64,000 nt of DNA from Methylohalobius crimeensis 10Ki (GCF_000421465.1 NZ_ATXB01000001.1:1488001-1552000), one strand, 5' to 3'; positions 16,909-25,408 are shown, counted from the stretch's first letter. Program-made: numbers and translations. The notes: a model not told the origin generated them from the sequence alone.

Positions 16909-16962
16909 AATCCCTGCAAGCTAGGGGTATCGTTGTCAGTCGCCTCGCCGCTGAGGCAGAAA

Positions 16963-17001
16963 GTGCGGGAAATGCCGCACCAGGTGCGTGATATCCCACA
17001 C
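16963..17001. promoter_or_regulatory. Tandem upstream activator sites for the sigma-54 activator
   Basis: Two copies of an 18-bp dyad, GTGCGGGAAATGCCGCAC (16963-16980) and GTGCGTGATATCCCACAC (16984-17001), agree at 14 of 18 positions and start exactly 21 bp apart, two helical turns. They lie 65-103 bp before the -24 element, the usual place for enhancer sites of sigma-54 activators. The binding protein is probably the fused activator encoded next door. Confidence 0.7.
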
Positions 17002-17065
17002 TTTGAAGGCATTCGGTTTGAATTGGGTCGGGTAAGGTGATGTAAAATCAATTTTCTAGGTATCA

Positions 17066-17080
17066 TGGCAAGTTAATTGC
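17066..17080 (+). promoter_or_regulatory. Sigma-54 (-24/-12) promoter of the TonB receptor gene
   Basis: TGGCAA-GTTAA-TTGC matches the sigma-54 consensus TGGCAC-N5-TTGC with one change and exact spacing of GG and GC. The predicted start lies near 17091, about 50 bases before the ATG at 17140. Confidence 0.75.
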
Positions 17081-17139
17081 ATAGCTAAAGAGTTCAAGAA
17101 CCCTGATTATCATCAACTAAATCATAAATGAGGGGGATT

Positions 17140-19317
17140 ATGCAGATCGGGAAAAGAAAATGGGTGCTGGCTCCACTTGCCGCCGCCATCGCCAGCCAAG
17201 GTCAATATGCCCTGGCGCAATACGAGGAGTTGCCCACCTTGACCGTGGAGGGAGAGGTCATGGAATCCGGCACGGCCTCCCTTCAGCCGGGAACCTCGGG
17301 GACTTTGGATGCCTCCGATTTTCTCAAGCGGGTGCCGGGCGGAAACGTGAACCGGAACGGCCCGCTTACCGGGATCGCCCAGTTTCGCGGCGCCTACGCC
17401 GAGCGGGTCAATGTGCTCACCAACGGCGTGGCCCTCAGAAATGCCGGTCCTAATGCCATGGATTCACGCATGAGTCATATCCCTTCGGCTTTGATGCGCA
17501 CGGTAAAAGTATATCGAGAGGTCACGCCGGTGAGCACCGGTTTGGAAACCCTCGGAGGATCGGTGATTACCGAATCGCGCCGCAGCCGGTTCACCGACAG
17601 CGAGCAATTCGATCTTCAAGGTTTCGGCAGCGCCGGTTATATGGGGGTCAGTAATGGACACTACGGCGCCGGCTTGCTGGGGGTGGCTAACCAAAACTAC
17701 CGCTTCCATTTTTCCGGCAGCGTAGAGCGGGGGCGCGATTACCGCTTCGACCGCACCCGGCGCGTCAATCCCAGCAAATATAGCCGCGAGACCTATAACC
17801 TGGGTTTCGGTCTGCGCAGGGCGGGACATGAATTCGGTTTCGACTACGACAATAAATATACCGGATTCACCGGCACGCCTTCCTTGCCCATGGATATCCG
17901 GTTCATCAATACAGATGTATTCCGCGGTAACTACGGTTGGGATCTGGGGGGTGGATGGAAGTTGGCCTTTGCAGGTTTCTACCAGGATGCCGACCATAAG
18001 ATGGATAATTTCTCTCTGCGTCCCGCACCTACCGATCCGACTCGTTGGCGAGAAATGAAGACGGATGTGGAGGCCGGTGGTTATAAATTGGCCCTGACCG
18101 TCCCCGGCGTCGGGCCGGGCAGTTTGGAAGTCGGGGTGGACGGAGATGTGGGCGTCCACAACGCGACGGTATCCAACCCCAACAACGCCGCATTCTTCGT
18201 ATCCGCTTACAACGATGTCAATCGAAATCGTTATGGTGCCTACGCGGAATGGGAAGGGGCACCGCTGGACAAGCTGCTGGTCACCGCCGGTGTTCGCTAT
18301 CGTTTCACCTTTATGGACGCCGGCCAGGTGGACGGCACGCCCGCGATGATGATGCCGGCGGCCCGCATGCTTCGGGATCGATTCAATGCCTCCGACCGGC
18401 GCCAGGATCAACATGACGTGGATGTGGCGTTGAATTTCCGCTACGCCCTCCAGGAAAGCCTCGACCTGGTGCTCGGTTTGGCTCGGAAAACCAACGCACC
18501 CACCTACCAACAGCGCTATACTTGGTTGCCGTTGGAAGCGACCGGCGGCTTGGCGGACGGTCGGGTTTATATCGGCGACGTCGGTCTGGACAGCGAAAAG
18601 GCCTATGAAGCGGTGGCCGGCTTCGATCTTCACCTGGACCATCTGGTCGGCGATTGGGTCCACGATGTCTATTTCGAGCCGCGCGGATTCTACCGCTACG
18701 TCAACGATTACATTCAGGGGCAGGCGGTCGACGATCCGACGGTCGTCATGGCGGCCAATATGATCCTGCCCGGCGCCAGCTGCCCCAACGACCCCACCCC
18801 CGGTGACGGCAATGCCGCCGATTGCGTGCTTCAGTGGGCCAATGTGGATGCCCAGTTTTACGGCACCGACATCCAGGCGGGCTTCGCCGTGGGGGATCAT
18901 TTCCGCGTGGACGGCTTGATGAACTATACCCGCGGAATAAAGCTCAGCGGCAAGGACGACAATCTCTACCGGATCGCCCCGCTCAACGGGCGGATTCGCG
19001 GTACTTTCTCCTGGTGGGATCTGGCTTTTTCCACGGAATTGGTGGCGGCATTGCGCCAGGATAAGGTGGCCGAATACAACAACGAGCGTCAAACTTCCGA
19101 TTGGAGCGTGTTGAATCTGCGTCTCCAATATCAACCGTCCTATCAATATGTGGCGGGGCTGAAAATCGCGCTCGGCGTCGACAATGTTTTCGACAATGAG
19201 CACACCGACCATTTGAACGGTCTCAACCGGGCAAGAAGCGTGCGCGATTTACCCGTGGGAACTCGCGTACCCAATCCGGGTCGCAATCTTTATGCAACGG
19301 TTGCCTATGACTTTTGA
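17140..19317 (+). CDS. TonB-dependent receptor, copper-receptor-like (OprC/NosA type)
   Basis: The 725-residue outer-membrane protein has a signal peptide ending near ALAQ, a TonB box (LPTLTVEGE), a plug domain with FLKRVPGGNVNRNG, FRGAYAERVNVLTNG and NAGPNAMDSRMSHIP, and a long beta-barrel ending in the typical terminal Phe. The plug resembles OprC/NosA copper receptors, where the corresponding loop is GACPNRMDPP; here the cysteine is replaced but both methionines remain. The ATG at 17140 has a G-rich ribosome site (GAGGGGG) and is better than the ATG at 17128. A sigma-54 promoter and two activator sites lie upstream. Copper or copper-chelate uptake is the best guess. Confidence 0.85.
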   Translation: MQIGKRKWVLAPLAAAIASQGQYALAQYEELPTLTVEGEVMESGTASLQPGTSGTLDASDFLKRVPGGNVNRNGPLTGIAQFRGAYAERVNVLTNGVALRNAGPNAMDSRMSHIPSALMRTVKVYREVTPVSTGLETLGGSVITESRRSRFTDSEQFDLQGFGSAGYMGVSNGHYGAGLLGVANQNYRFHFSGSVERGRDYRFDRTRRVNPSKYSRETYNLGFGLRRAGHEFGFDYDNKYTGFTGTPSLPMDIRFINTDVFRGNYGWDLGGGWKLAFAGFYQDADHKMDNFSLRPAPTDPTRWREMKTDVEAGGYKLALTVPGVGPGSLEVGVDGDVGVHNATVSNPNNAAFFVSAYNDVNRNRYGAYAEWEGAPLDKLLVTAGVRYRFTFMDAGQVDGTPAMMMPAARMLRDRFNASDRRQDQHDVDVALNFRYALQESLDLVLGLARKTNAPTYQQRYTWLPLEATGGLADGRVYIGDVGLDSEKAYEAVAGFDLHLDHLVGDWVHDVYFEPRGFYRYVNDYIQGQAVDDPTVVMAANMILPGASCPNDPTPGDGNAADCVLQWANVDAQFYGTDIQAGFAVGDHFRVDGLMNYTRGIKLSGKDDNLYRIAPLNGRIRGTFSWWDLAFSTELVAALRQDKVAEYNNERQTSDWSVLNLRLQYQPSYQYVAGLKIALGVDNVFDNEHTDHLNGLNRARSVRDLPVGTRVPNPGRNLYATVAYDF

Positions 19318-19356
19318 GCTCAATCCGGCTTTGGATTGATTGTGCCATCCCTCTTG

Positions 19357-19382
19357 AACGCGCCTACGGGCGCGTTTTTTTG
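19357..19382 (+). terminator. Intrinsic terminator of the TonB receptor gene
   Basis: The stem ACGCGCC / GGCGCGT with a TACG loop (19358-19375) is followed by an uninterrupted run of T. A smaller CAATCC/GGATTG hairpin precedes it. Confidence 0.85.
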
Positions 19383-19446
19383 GGAGGGTGAAATTTAGGA
19401 TTAAATAGGTCGGCAATCGGGTGGATTTCATGATAAAAAGAGCCGT

Positions 19447-19473
19447 ATTCGGTTAAGCCGACATTCGGTTAAG
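19447..19473. repeat. Two direct repeats ATTCGGTTAAG upstream of the DUF4332 cassette
   Basis: The 11-mer ATTCGGTTAAG occurs at 19447-19457 and 19463-19473. The rest of the 19383-19599 gap shows nothing else clear. The repeats could be a regulator site for the following genes, but this is only a guess. Confidence 0.4.
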
Positions 19474-19599
19474 TTGGATTGATCCATGTTGGCTTGCCGT
19501 GATGGAGCGACCCAAACTGTATCGGGTTCGGGTCTTCGTTGATATGACGGTTATCTTCCGCCGTGTCGTAGCTCATTTAGATTTATAGGAGAATGAGAA

Positions 19600-20007
19600 A
19601 TGACGATAGAGTTAAACGAATTGATGGGAATGACCTCGGAATTGGAGCGCAAGCTCAAGGAGATCGGTATCAACGACAGCGGGGATCTTCTTGATGCCGC
19701 CACCACTCCCAAACAGAGACAAGTCTTGTCCCAGCAGATGGCGGTTCCCACGCGAGATGTCCTGGAACTTGCCAATCGTGCCGATTTGGCCCGAATCAAA
19801 GGCATCGGTTCCGTTTATTCCGATCTTCTGGAAAAGGTTGGCGTCGACACCGTCAAGGAACTTGCCACTCGGCGTTCCGATCATCTGCATCAGAAGATCC
19901 TGGTGACCAATGAGCAGGTTCAGTTAGTGAAACGGCCTCCCACGCTCGCCCAGGTGGAGCAGTGGGTGGAAGAAGCAAAGCAATTACCCAAAGTATTGCA
20001 ATATTAG
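19600..20007 (+). CDS. DUF4332-like helix-hairpin-helix protein
   Basis: The 135-residue protein carries two helix-hairpin-helix-like segments, one near the N-terminus (LERKLKEIGINDSGDLLDAA) and one at LARIKGIGSVYSDLLEKVGV, followed by DTVKELA, the pattern of DUF4332. Such motifs bind DNA or proteins non-specifically. A TAGGAGA ribosome site precedes the ATG. It is the first of three same-strand genes with gaps of about 12 bp (DUF4332, DUF937, Kbp). The function is unknown. Confidence 0.75.
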   Translation: MTIELNELMGMTSELERKLKEIGINDSGDLLDAATTPKQRQVLSQQMAVPTRDVLELANRADLARIKGIGSVYSDLLEKVGVDTVKELATRRSDHLHQKILVTNEQVQLVKRPPTLAQVEQWVEEAKQLPKVLQY

Positions 20008-20019
20008 AGGGTATCCATC

Positions 20020-20580
20020 ATGAATCTGTTGCAGATAGTCATGGAAAATGGCGGGCAATCTGCGATCCGCCAAGTAGCCCAAAGGATGGGCTTATCGGAA
20101 AGCCAGGCGAATCAGCTTTTTTCCATGCTCGTGCCCGCCCTTGGAGAAGGTATCAAGCGCAATGTGAAGGCACCTTCGCAACGGGAGGGCTTGATGAACG
20201 CCCTGGCCCAGAAAAAACACCAGCAGGTTCTGGAGCAACCGGATGCCCTCGTCCAGGATGACACCATTCAAGATGGCAATGCCATTCTGGGGCACTTGTT
20301 CGGAAGTAAGGATGTGAGCCGAAACGTGGCTTCCCAGGTTGCCGAAAGAGCCGGTACGGAACCCGACATCGTCAAACAACTGCTGCCGATGGCCGCCAAA
20401 TTGGTGATGGGCGCGTTGAGTAAGGAAACGGAAAAAAGAGGAATGTTAAATGATCAAACAGGTTCTCCAGGGACGCAACAAGCCGACTTCATGGGCACCT
20501 TCATGGATTTTCTCGATATGAACAATGACGGCAGTGTTATGGATGATCTTTCCAATATCGCCCGGAAATTCTTTAAATGA
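20020..20580 (+). CDS. DUF937 domain protein
   Basis: The 186-residue protein matches DUF937 by the repeated helical pattern: an N-terminal helical block with RMGLSESQANQLFSMLVPAL, GNAILGHLFGSKDVSRNVAS, a central KQLLPMAAKLVMGALSK, and an acidic-aromatic end FMDFLDMNNDGSVMDDL that looks like an EF-hand-type or YidB-like tail. There is no signal peptide. It is placed between a DUF4332 gene and a Kbp-like gene with very short gaps. The role is unknown; association with envelope or stress physiology is inferred from the partner gene. Confidence 0.75.
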   Translation: MNLLQIVMENGGQSAIRQVAQRMGLSESQANQLFSMLVPALGEGIKRNVKAPSQREGLMNALAQKKHQQVLEQPDALVQDDTIQDGNAILGHLFGSKDVSRNVASQVAERAGTEPDIVKQLLPMAAKLVMGALSKETEKRGMLNDQTGSPGTQQADFMGTFMDFLDMNNDGSVMDDLSNIARKFFK

Positions 20581-20592
20581 TTGGAGGTAATC

Positions 20593-21039
20593 ATGGGCTT
20601 ATTAGATTTCGTCAAAGATGTGGGCCACAATCTTTTTACCAGCGATGAAGAAGCCGCGGAGAAAATCAAACAACACATCGAGTCCCACAATCCCGGCATT
20701 GAAACTCTCGAAGTCAGGTATCAAGATGGATCCGCTTTTCTTAAAGGCCGGGCTTCCTCATTCCAAGCCGTCGAAAAAGCCATTTTGCTGGCCGGCAATG
20801 TGAAAGGCGTATCCAACGTGATGAACGAACTGGAGCTCGCCGAATCCCCGGAGGCCCAGGAGCAGCCGGAGCAGGTGGAATACTATGTCATCCAGAAAGG
20901 GGATACGCTCTCGCTCATCGCGAAACGCTATTATGGCGATCCCATGTTGTATCCCAAGCTTTTCGAGGCCAATCGGGAGGTCATTCAGGACCCCGACAAG
21001 ATTTTTCCGGGACAAAAAATCAGAATCCCCTTGTCCTGA
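20593..21039 (+). CDS. kbp: BON-LysM protein, potassium-binding protein Kbp-like
   Basis: The 148-residue protein has the two-domain plan of Kbp (YgaU): a BON domain at about 25-85 (GIETLEVRYQDGSAFLKGRA, GNVKGVSNVMNELELA) and a C-terminal LysM domain at about 97-147 (YYVIQKGDTLSLIAKRYYGD, NPGQ-like FPGQKIRIPL). Length is nearly identical to the E. coli cytoplasmic K+-binding protein. The ATG at 20593 with GGAGG upstream is preferred to an earlier in-frame start at the previous stop. No signal peptide, so it is probably cytoplasmic despite the LysM. Confidence 0.85.
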   Translation: MGLLDFVKDVGHNLFTSDEEAAEKIKQHIESHNPGIETLEVRYQDGSAFLKGRASSFQAVEKAILLAGNVKGVSNVMNELELAESPEAQEQPEQVEYYVIQKGDTLSLIAKRYYGDPMLYPKLFEANREVIQDPDKIFPGQKIRIPLS

Positions 21040-21045
21040 AGGGTT

Positions 21046-21771
21046 TTATTCCTTCGGGTGAAATAAACTGGCGATTTGCTCCTGGATGGCTCTGGCGGCG
21101 GTTTTTGGATCCTGGGCATCACGGATCGGGCGGCCGACCACGATGTAGTCCACGCCGTCGGTAAAAGCCTGCTGGACTGTGACCACCCGCTGTTGATCGT
21201 CCTGCCGATCGGAAGTAGGCCGGATGCCGGGCGTGACGATCAGGAAATCGTCGCCCACCGCCTGACGGATCGACGCGCTTTCCCGGCCCGAGGCGATGAC
21301 GCCGTCAAGCCCTGCCTGTTGAGCCTGGCGCGCGCGATCCAGCACCAGGGAGTTCAAATCGCCGGTATATCCCATCCGTTTCAAAGCCGACTCGTTCAGG
21401 CTGGTCAAGACGGTCACCGCCAGAATCTTTAGCGTTTCCCCCTTGCCGCGGGCCGCGGCTTCCATGATCGCCGGGTCTCCGTGGACGGTGGCCAGTTGCA
21501 CGGAAGTGCGGCTCAATGCCCGTACCGCGCGTTCCACCGTGGCGGGAATGTCATAAAATTTGAGATCGGCGAACACTTTTTTGCCGCGGCTTTCGAGCCA
21601 GTCGATCAAGTCGAAGTAATCGCCGGCCATGAACAGTTCCAGGCCGATTTTATAGAATGACACCGCCTCTCCCAGGCTTTCCACCAATTCCTTGGCTTGC
21701 CGGTGGGTGGGCAAATCCAGGGCGACGATCAAGCGTTCACGGGAGGGAACGGGCTGGGTGGATAGTGGCAT
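21046..21771 (-). CDS. pyrF: Orotidine 5'-phosphate decarboxylase
   Basis: The 241-residue enzyme makes UMP in pyrimidine synthesis. Motifs are LIVALDLPT at the start, the catalytic FADLKFYDIPATVERA (D-x-K-x-x-D) near residue 70-85, DGVIASGRESASIRQ and VTPGIRP...DDQQRVVTVQQAF with IVVGRPI at the phosphate-binding end. It is monocistronic and convergent with the Kbp-like gene 6 bp away; a weak hairpin with a T-rich loop lies between the two stops. Confidence 0.95.
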   Translation of the reverse strand: MPLSTQPVPSRERLIVALDLPTHRQAKELVESLGEAVSFYKIGLELFMAGDYFDLIDWLESRGKKVFADLKFYDIPATVERAVRALSRTSVQLATVHGDPAIMEAAARGKGETLKILAVTVLTSLNESALKRMGYTGDLNSLVLDRARQAQQAGLDGVIASGRESASIRQAVGDDFLIVTPGIRPTSDRQDDQQRVVTVQQAFTDGVDYIVVGRPIRDAQDPKTAARAIQEQIASLFHPKE

Positions 21772-21863
21772 GATGTTTTTCCTTCGTTAATCAGGGGGAG
21801 CCAAATGATACACAATCGAAACGTTGCGACGCAGGATTTGGACGCTCGCACAGAGAGGGATCC

Positions 21864-22787
21864 ATGTCGTCGGTTTTGATTCAAATGTTTTTGCTGATGG
21901 TGTTCGGAGCCGCCTGGCGTGTGTTGCGCCCGGCGGGATTGAACGGGGATCAGACTCGGTTGGTATTGACAACCCTCGTTTATTATCTGTTCTTGCCGGG
22001 CCTGATCTTGAAATTGATGAACCGGGCGGATCTGGGGATGGAAACCCTTTCCATTTCCCTCTTCGGGGTCGGGATGTTGGGCTTCAGCGCTACCTTGGCG
22101 GGGTTGTACGTGCGTTGGCGGCGAATGCTCGCGGCACGGGCGGGGGCGGTTTGGTTGGCGATGACTTTTCCCAACATTACCTTTTTGGGATTACCGGTGC
22201 TGCTCGAGACTTTCGGCGACTGGGCGGCGCTGATGGTGATTCAATTGGATTATTTCGCATCCACCCCTTTGGTTCTGACTTTGGGCGTCGGGGTGGCGAG
22301 GGCATTCGGCAGCCGCGGTCAGGCGGGCAATCATTTTCTCGCCCTGCTGCGCGTCCCCCCCCTATGGGCGGCGATAGTGGGCGTGGGATTGAACTTGTCC
22401 GATTGGTCGCCGCCTTCCTGGTGGACGGATTTTCTCAACCTGTTGGCCGGTGCAGTCACCCCTTTGATGTTGCTCGCTTTGGGGTTGGCTTTGGATTGGC
22501 GCAGCTTGCATTGGAAGAGTGCGCCGGTGGTGCTGCCGGTGGTGTTGCTCAAATTAATTTTGATGCCGGCGTTCGGATGGTGGCTGGGGCAGCTGCTTGG
22601 ATTTTCCGGTAAACAGCTCGCCGCCTTGGTGTTGGAGGCGGGGATGCCCAGCATGATGTTCGGAATCGTGCTGTGCGATCGCTTCGGTCTGGAGAGCCGC
22701 CTCTACGCACTCTTGGTGACCGCGACCACGCTTTTGTCGATGGCGTCTTTGCCGCTATGGTATCGCTTGCTCGAGGGCGCGGTATAA
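21864..22787 (+). CDS. AEC family transporter (auxin efflux carrier-like)
   Basis: The 307-residue protein has about ten hydrophobic helices in two halves and the AEC-type segments [40 protein letters not shown] in the first half and the [20 protein letters not shown] signature near 265-284. Members export or import organic acids; no substrate can be named here. The ATG at 21864 gives a normal AEC length. It lies just before fabI with 37 bp between. Confidence 0.85.
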   Translation: MSSVLIQMFLLMVFGAAWRVLRPAGLNGDQTRLVLTTLVYYLFLPGLILKLMNRADLGMETLSISLFGVGMLGFSATLAGLYVRWRRMLAARAGAVWLAMTFPNITFLGLPVLLETFGDWAALMVIQLDYFASTPLVLTLGVGVARAFGSRGQAGNHFLALLRVPPLWAAIVGVGLNLSDWSPPSWWTDFLNLLAGAVTPLMLLALGLALDWRSLHWKSAPVVLPVVLLKLILMPAFGWWLGQLLGFSGKQLAALVLEAGMPSMMFGIVLCDRFGLESRLYALLVTATTLLSMASLPLWYRLLEGAV

Positions 22788-22824
22788 TTGCCGCTCGATT
22801 TTTTTACTTCAAAAAGGTAATTTT

Positions 22825-23610
22825 ATGGGTTTCATGCAAGGCAAGAAGGTTTTGATCGTCGGCTTGGCCAGCAACCGTTCCATCGCGTGGGGAGTCGCCC
22901 AGGCGATGCGTCGGGAAGGGGCGGAACTGGCTTTCACTTATCAAAACGACAAACTCAAGGATCGGGTGGAAAAGTTGGCGGGCGAATGCGGCAGCAGTTT
23001 GACCGTTCCCTGCGACGTCAACAGCGACGAAGAAATTCAAGGCGTGTTCGATTACCTGGGCCAACACTGGGATGGACTGGATGGCATCGTTCATTCGGTG
23101 GCCTTCGCTCCCCGCCGGGCGCTGGAAGGAGATTACCTGGAGTCGGTCGATCGAGAAGCGTTCCAGGTCGCCCACGACGTCAGCTCCTACAGCTTCGCCG
23201 CCCTGGCCAAGGCAGGCCGCTCCATGCTGCAAGGGCGCAACGGCGCGCTGCTGACCTTGAGTTACCTGGGCGCCGAACGGGTGATACCCAATTACAATGT
23301 CATGGGCGTGGCCAAGGCCAGTCTCGAGGCCAACGTTCGTTACATGGCGAGCGCTTTGGGTCCCGAAGGCGTCCGGGTCAATGCCGTTTCGGCCGGTCCC
23401 ATCCGTACCTTGGCCGCTTCCGGCATCAGCAATTTCCGGGAAATGTTGAGCAAAGCCGAGCAGGCGGCGCCGTTGCGCAAGAATGTGACCATCGAGGAAG
23501 TGGGGAATGCCGCGGCGTTCCTGTGCTCCGATTTGGCTTTGGGGATTACCGGCGAGATCGTCTACGTGGATGCCGGCTACAACACGATCGGCTTGGCATT
23601 CGAAGGCTAA
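22825..23610 (+). CDS. fabI: Enoyl-[acyl-carrier-protein] reductase (NADH) FabI
   Basis: The 261-residue short-chain dehydrogenase reduces enoyl-ACP in fatty-acid elongation. FabI-specific features are [20 protein letters not shown] (the altered glycine-rich loop with S-x-A-x-G), [14 protein letters not shown], the active-site [20 protein letters not shown] (Tyr-x6-Tyr-x6-Lys) and [16 protein letters not shown]. Length is typical. A TATAAT at 22783-22788 may be its -10 box. A MITE-like element follows 35 bp after the stop. Confidence 0.95.
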   Translation: MGFMQGKKVLIVGLASNRSIAWGVAQAMRREGAELAFTYQNDKLKDRVEKLAGECGSSLTVPCDVNSDEEIQGVFDYLGQHWDGLDGIVHSVAFAPRRALEGDYLESVDREAFQVAHDVSSYSFAALAKAGRSMLQGRNGALLTLSYLGAERVIPNYNVMGVAKASLEANVRYMASALGPEGVRVNAVSAGPIRTLAASGISNFREMLSKAEQAAPLRKNVTIEEVGNAAAFLCSDLALGITGEIVYVDAGYNTIGLAFEG

Positions 23611-23645
23611 GATTCATGGCCTGTATAGGCGCAAGGGGGGGTAAT

Positions 23646-23865
23646 AGTCTGTTTCAAAACTCGTGTGAGGGTCGGAAGTAATCGCGAATGCCATTATCCC
23701 CCTTGTATGTTTTGTCTTGCTGGAGAGGCGTGTCGCAAAAGCCCCTCTCCCGCTGGCGGGAGAGGGACGCTTCTTGAGTCATTCCCGGACGGAGAGGAAA
23801 TTAAGGGGGGACGCGTCATGCCTCATAGGCTAGCTTGTACGGTATATCGAGTTTTGAAACAGACT
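23646..23865. mobile_element. 220-bp MITE-like element with 18-bp terminal inverted repeats
   Basis: Perfect 18-bp inverted repeats AGTCTGTTTCAAAACTCG (23646-23663) and its complement (23848-23865) bound 220 bp with no convincing gene. The ends resemble IS5-group termini, so this may be a non-autonomous derivative. GTAA occurs beside both ends, one base out of register on the left. Inside lie a 25-bp copy of the IS110 left end (23700-23724) and an intact type B palindrome (23743-23766). Confidence 0.6.
23743..23766. repeat. Intact 24-bp REP-like palindrome, type B
   Basis: Eleven-base arms (CCCTCTCCCGC / GCGGGAGAGGG) around TG form a perfect palindrome. It equals the sequence recreated at the IS110 site when the element is removed. 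Confidence 0.85.
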
Positions 23866-23890
23866 GTAAGGGCGTTGGAGTGACTCAATC

Positions 23891-25408
23891 TCAATGTGCC
23901 CTAGGATTGTCGAAGATCCCGGCGGGGGTTCGCGGTCGATGGAGCATCCGCTCGAATTCCTGAGCCGGCATGGGTTTGCCGAACAGATACCCTTGACCTT
24001 CGTCGCAGCCCATGCGCTGCAAGGCGGCCAATTGGCCGGGCGTTTCGATCCCTTCGGCCAGGGTTTTCAGATGGAGGCTGCGGCCGAGGCTGATGATTCC
24101 CTTGACGATCGCGGTGTTGCCTGGGCTTTTCTCGATTGGCCGGATGAATGACTGGTCGACTTTCAGGGTGTGGAGCGGAAAGCGGCGTAGGTAATTCAGC
24201 GACGAAAAGCCGGTGCCGAAGTCGTCCAGCGCCAGTTGAATGCCGAGTCGTTTGAGTTGGTGGAGTATTTTGGCGGTGTGGTCGATATCCAGCATGGCCG
24301 CCGACTCGGTGATCTCCAGTTCCAACCAGCGAGGATCGATGCGATATTCCGACAGCAGGCGCTTGATCAAATGGGGAAGGTCCTGCTGATGAAATTGGTA
24401 GGCGGAGACGTTGATCGCCAGGCGGATCGGACGGTGTTGCCGCTGCCATATTTGCAGTTGACGCAATGCCCGATGCATGAGCCATACCGTAATGGGTGCG
24501 ATCAGCCCGGCTTCCTCGGCCAGGGGAATGAATTCTCCGGGAGGTATCAGTCGATATTGGGGGTGATGCCAACGTAGGGTGACCTCGGCGCCGCACAAGG
24601 CGCGGTCGTCGAGACGGATCTGGGGTTGATAATACAATTCCAGTTCGTCGTATTCGAGGGCGTGGCGGAGGTAGCCTTCCAAAATCAGCGGATGACGGCG
24701 GGGTTCCAGTTTGGGATGGTAGCGGCGCCAGGTATTGCCGCCTCGTTTCTTTGCCTGTTGCAGTGCCAGGTCGGCGGCGTGAAGGAGGGTATCCGCCGTT
24801 TGCCCGTCTTCGGGCGAAAGGCTGAAGCCCACGCTCACCGTGACGCAACATTCCCGGTGATTAACGTAGATCGGTTGATGCAATGCCTCGATCAGCGCCT
24901 CGGCGAGAGATTCCGGCGGCGTTTTTTCCGAAGCGAGTACCGCGAAGGTGTCGGCCTCGAAGCGGTAGAGGCGGGCGTCGGCCACGCCCCTTCGGATCAA
25001 CGCTTCAGTGAAACGCCGCGCGACCGCCTTCAGCAAATCATCGCAAAGCAAGTACCCGAGGCTTCCGATGAACAGCTTGAAGCGGTCGACGTTGATGAGT
25101 AGCACCGCGGCGGGCGATTCGGGATGATGACGCAACAAACACGTCAATCGTTCATGGAATAGGTGACGGTTGGGCAAACGGGTGGTTTCGTCATGGCGAG
25201 CCCGCCAAGCAAGCGCGCGTAGAACCAGGAAGGTCAAAGCCGATCTCAGCAAGACGACCGGCAGCAGCAACCATAAAGCCGTCTCTGCCTTCGAATCCGC
25301 CAGGTGGAGCGACAGAGCGATAAATGCCAGCAAGGCCAGCAGCAGGATGTCCAGGGCGGCGATCGAGTGCCTGAGATAGGGTGAAGCCGAGGGATGCCGG
25401 GTAGACAT
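23891..25408 (-). CDS. Membrane GGDEF-EAL protein with degenerate GGDEF site
   Basis: The 505-residue protein begins with two membrane helices (residues about 16-65), then a GGDEF domain (80-240) and an EAL phosphodiesterase domain (250-490). The GGDEF signature is replaced by RFEADTF, so cyclase activity is probably lost. The EAL domain keeps most catalytic residues (INVSAYQF, LELEITESAAM, LALDDFGTGFSS, LKVDQSFI, LAEGIET), but the EAL motif itself reads EVT. It may hydrolyse cyclic di-GMP or act only as a binding protein. It is a single gene divergent from a small membrane protein gene. Confidence 0.88.
   Translation of the reverse strand: MSTRHPSASPYLRHSIAALDILLLALLAFIALSLHLADSKAETALWLLLPVVLLRSALTFLVLRALAWRARHDETTRLPNRHLFHERLTCLLRHHPESPAAVLLINVDRFKLFIGSLGYLLCDDLLKAVARRFTEALIRRGVADARLYRFEADTFAVLASEKTPPESLAEALIEALHQPIYVNHRECCVTVSVGFSLSPEDGQTADTLLHAADLALQQAKKRGGNTWRRYHPKLEPRRHPLILEGYLRHALEYDELELYYQPQIRLDDRALCGAEVTLRWHHPQYRLIPPGEFIPLAEEAGLIAPITVWLMHRALRQLQIWQRQHRPIRLAINVSAYQFHQQDLPHLIKRLLSEYRIDPRWLELEITESAAMLDIDHTAKILHQLKRLGIQLALDDFGTGFSSLNYLRRFPLHTLKVDQSFIRPIEKSPGNTAIVKGIISLGRSLHLKTLAEGIETPGQLAALQRMGCDEGQGYLFGKPMPAQEFERMLHRPRTPAGIFDNPRAH

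Noticed and set aside
17464-19212. 582-codon minus-strand frame opposite the TonB receptor
   Set aside because: The receptor frame has signal peptide, TonB box, plug and barrel end; the antisense frame lacks any motif and starts without a ribosome site.
23665-23883. 72-codon frame inside the MITE-like element
   Set aside because: It runs out of the right inverted end, includes repeat-derived SPAGGRG residues and has no family features.
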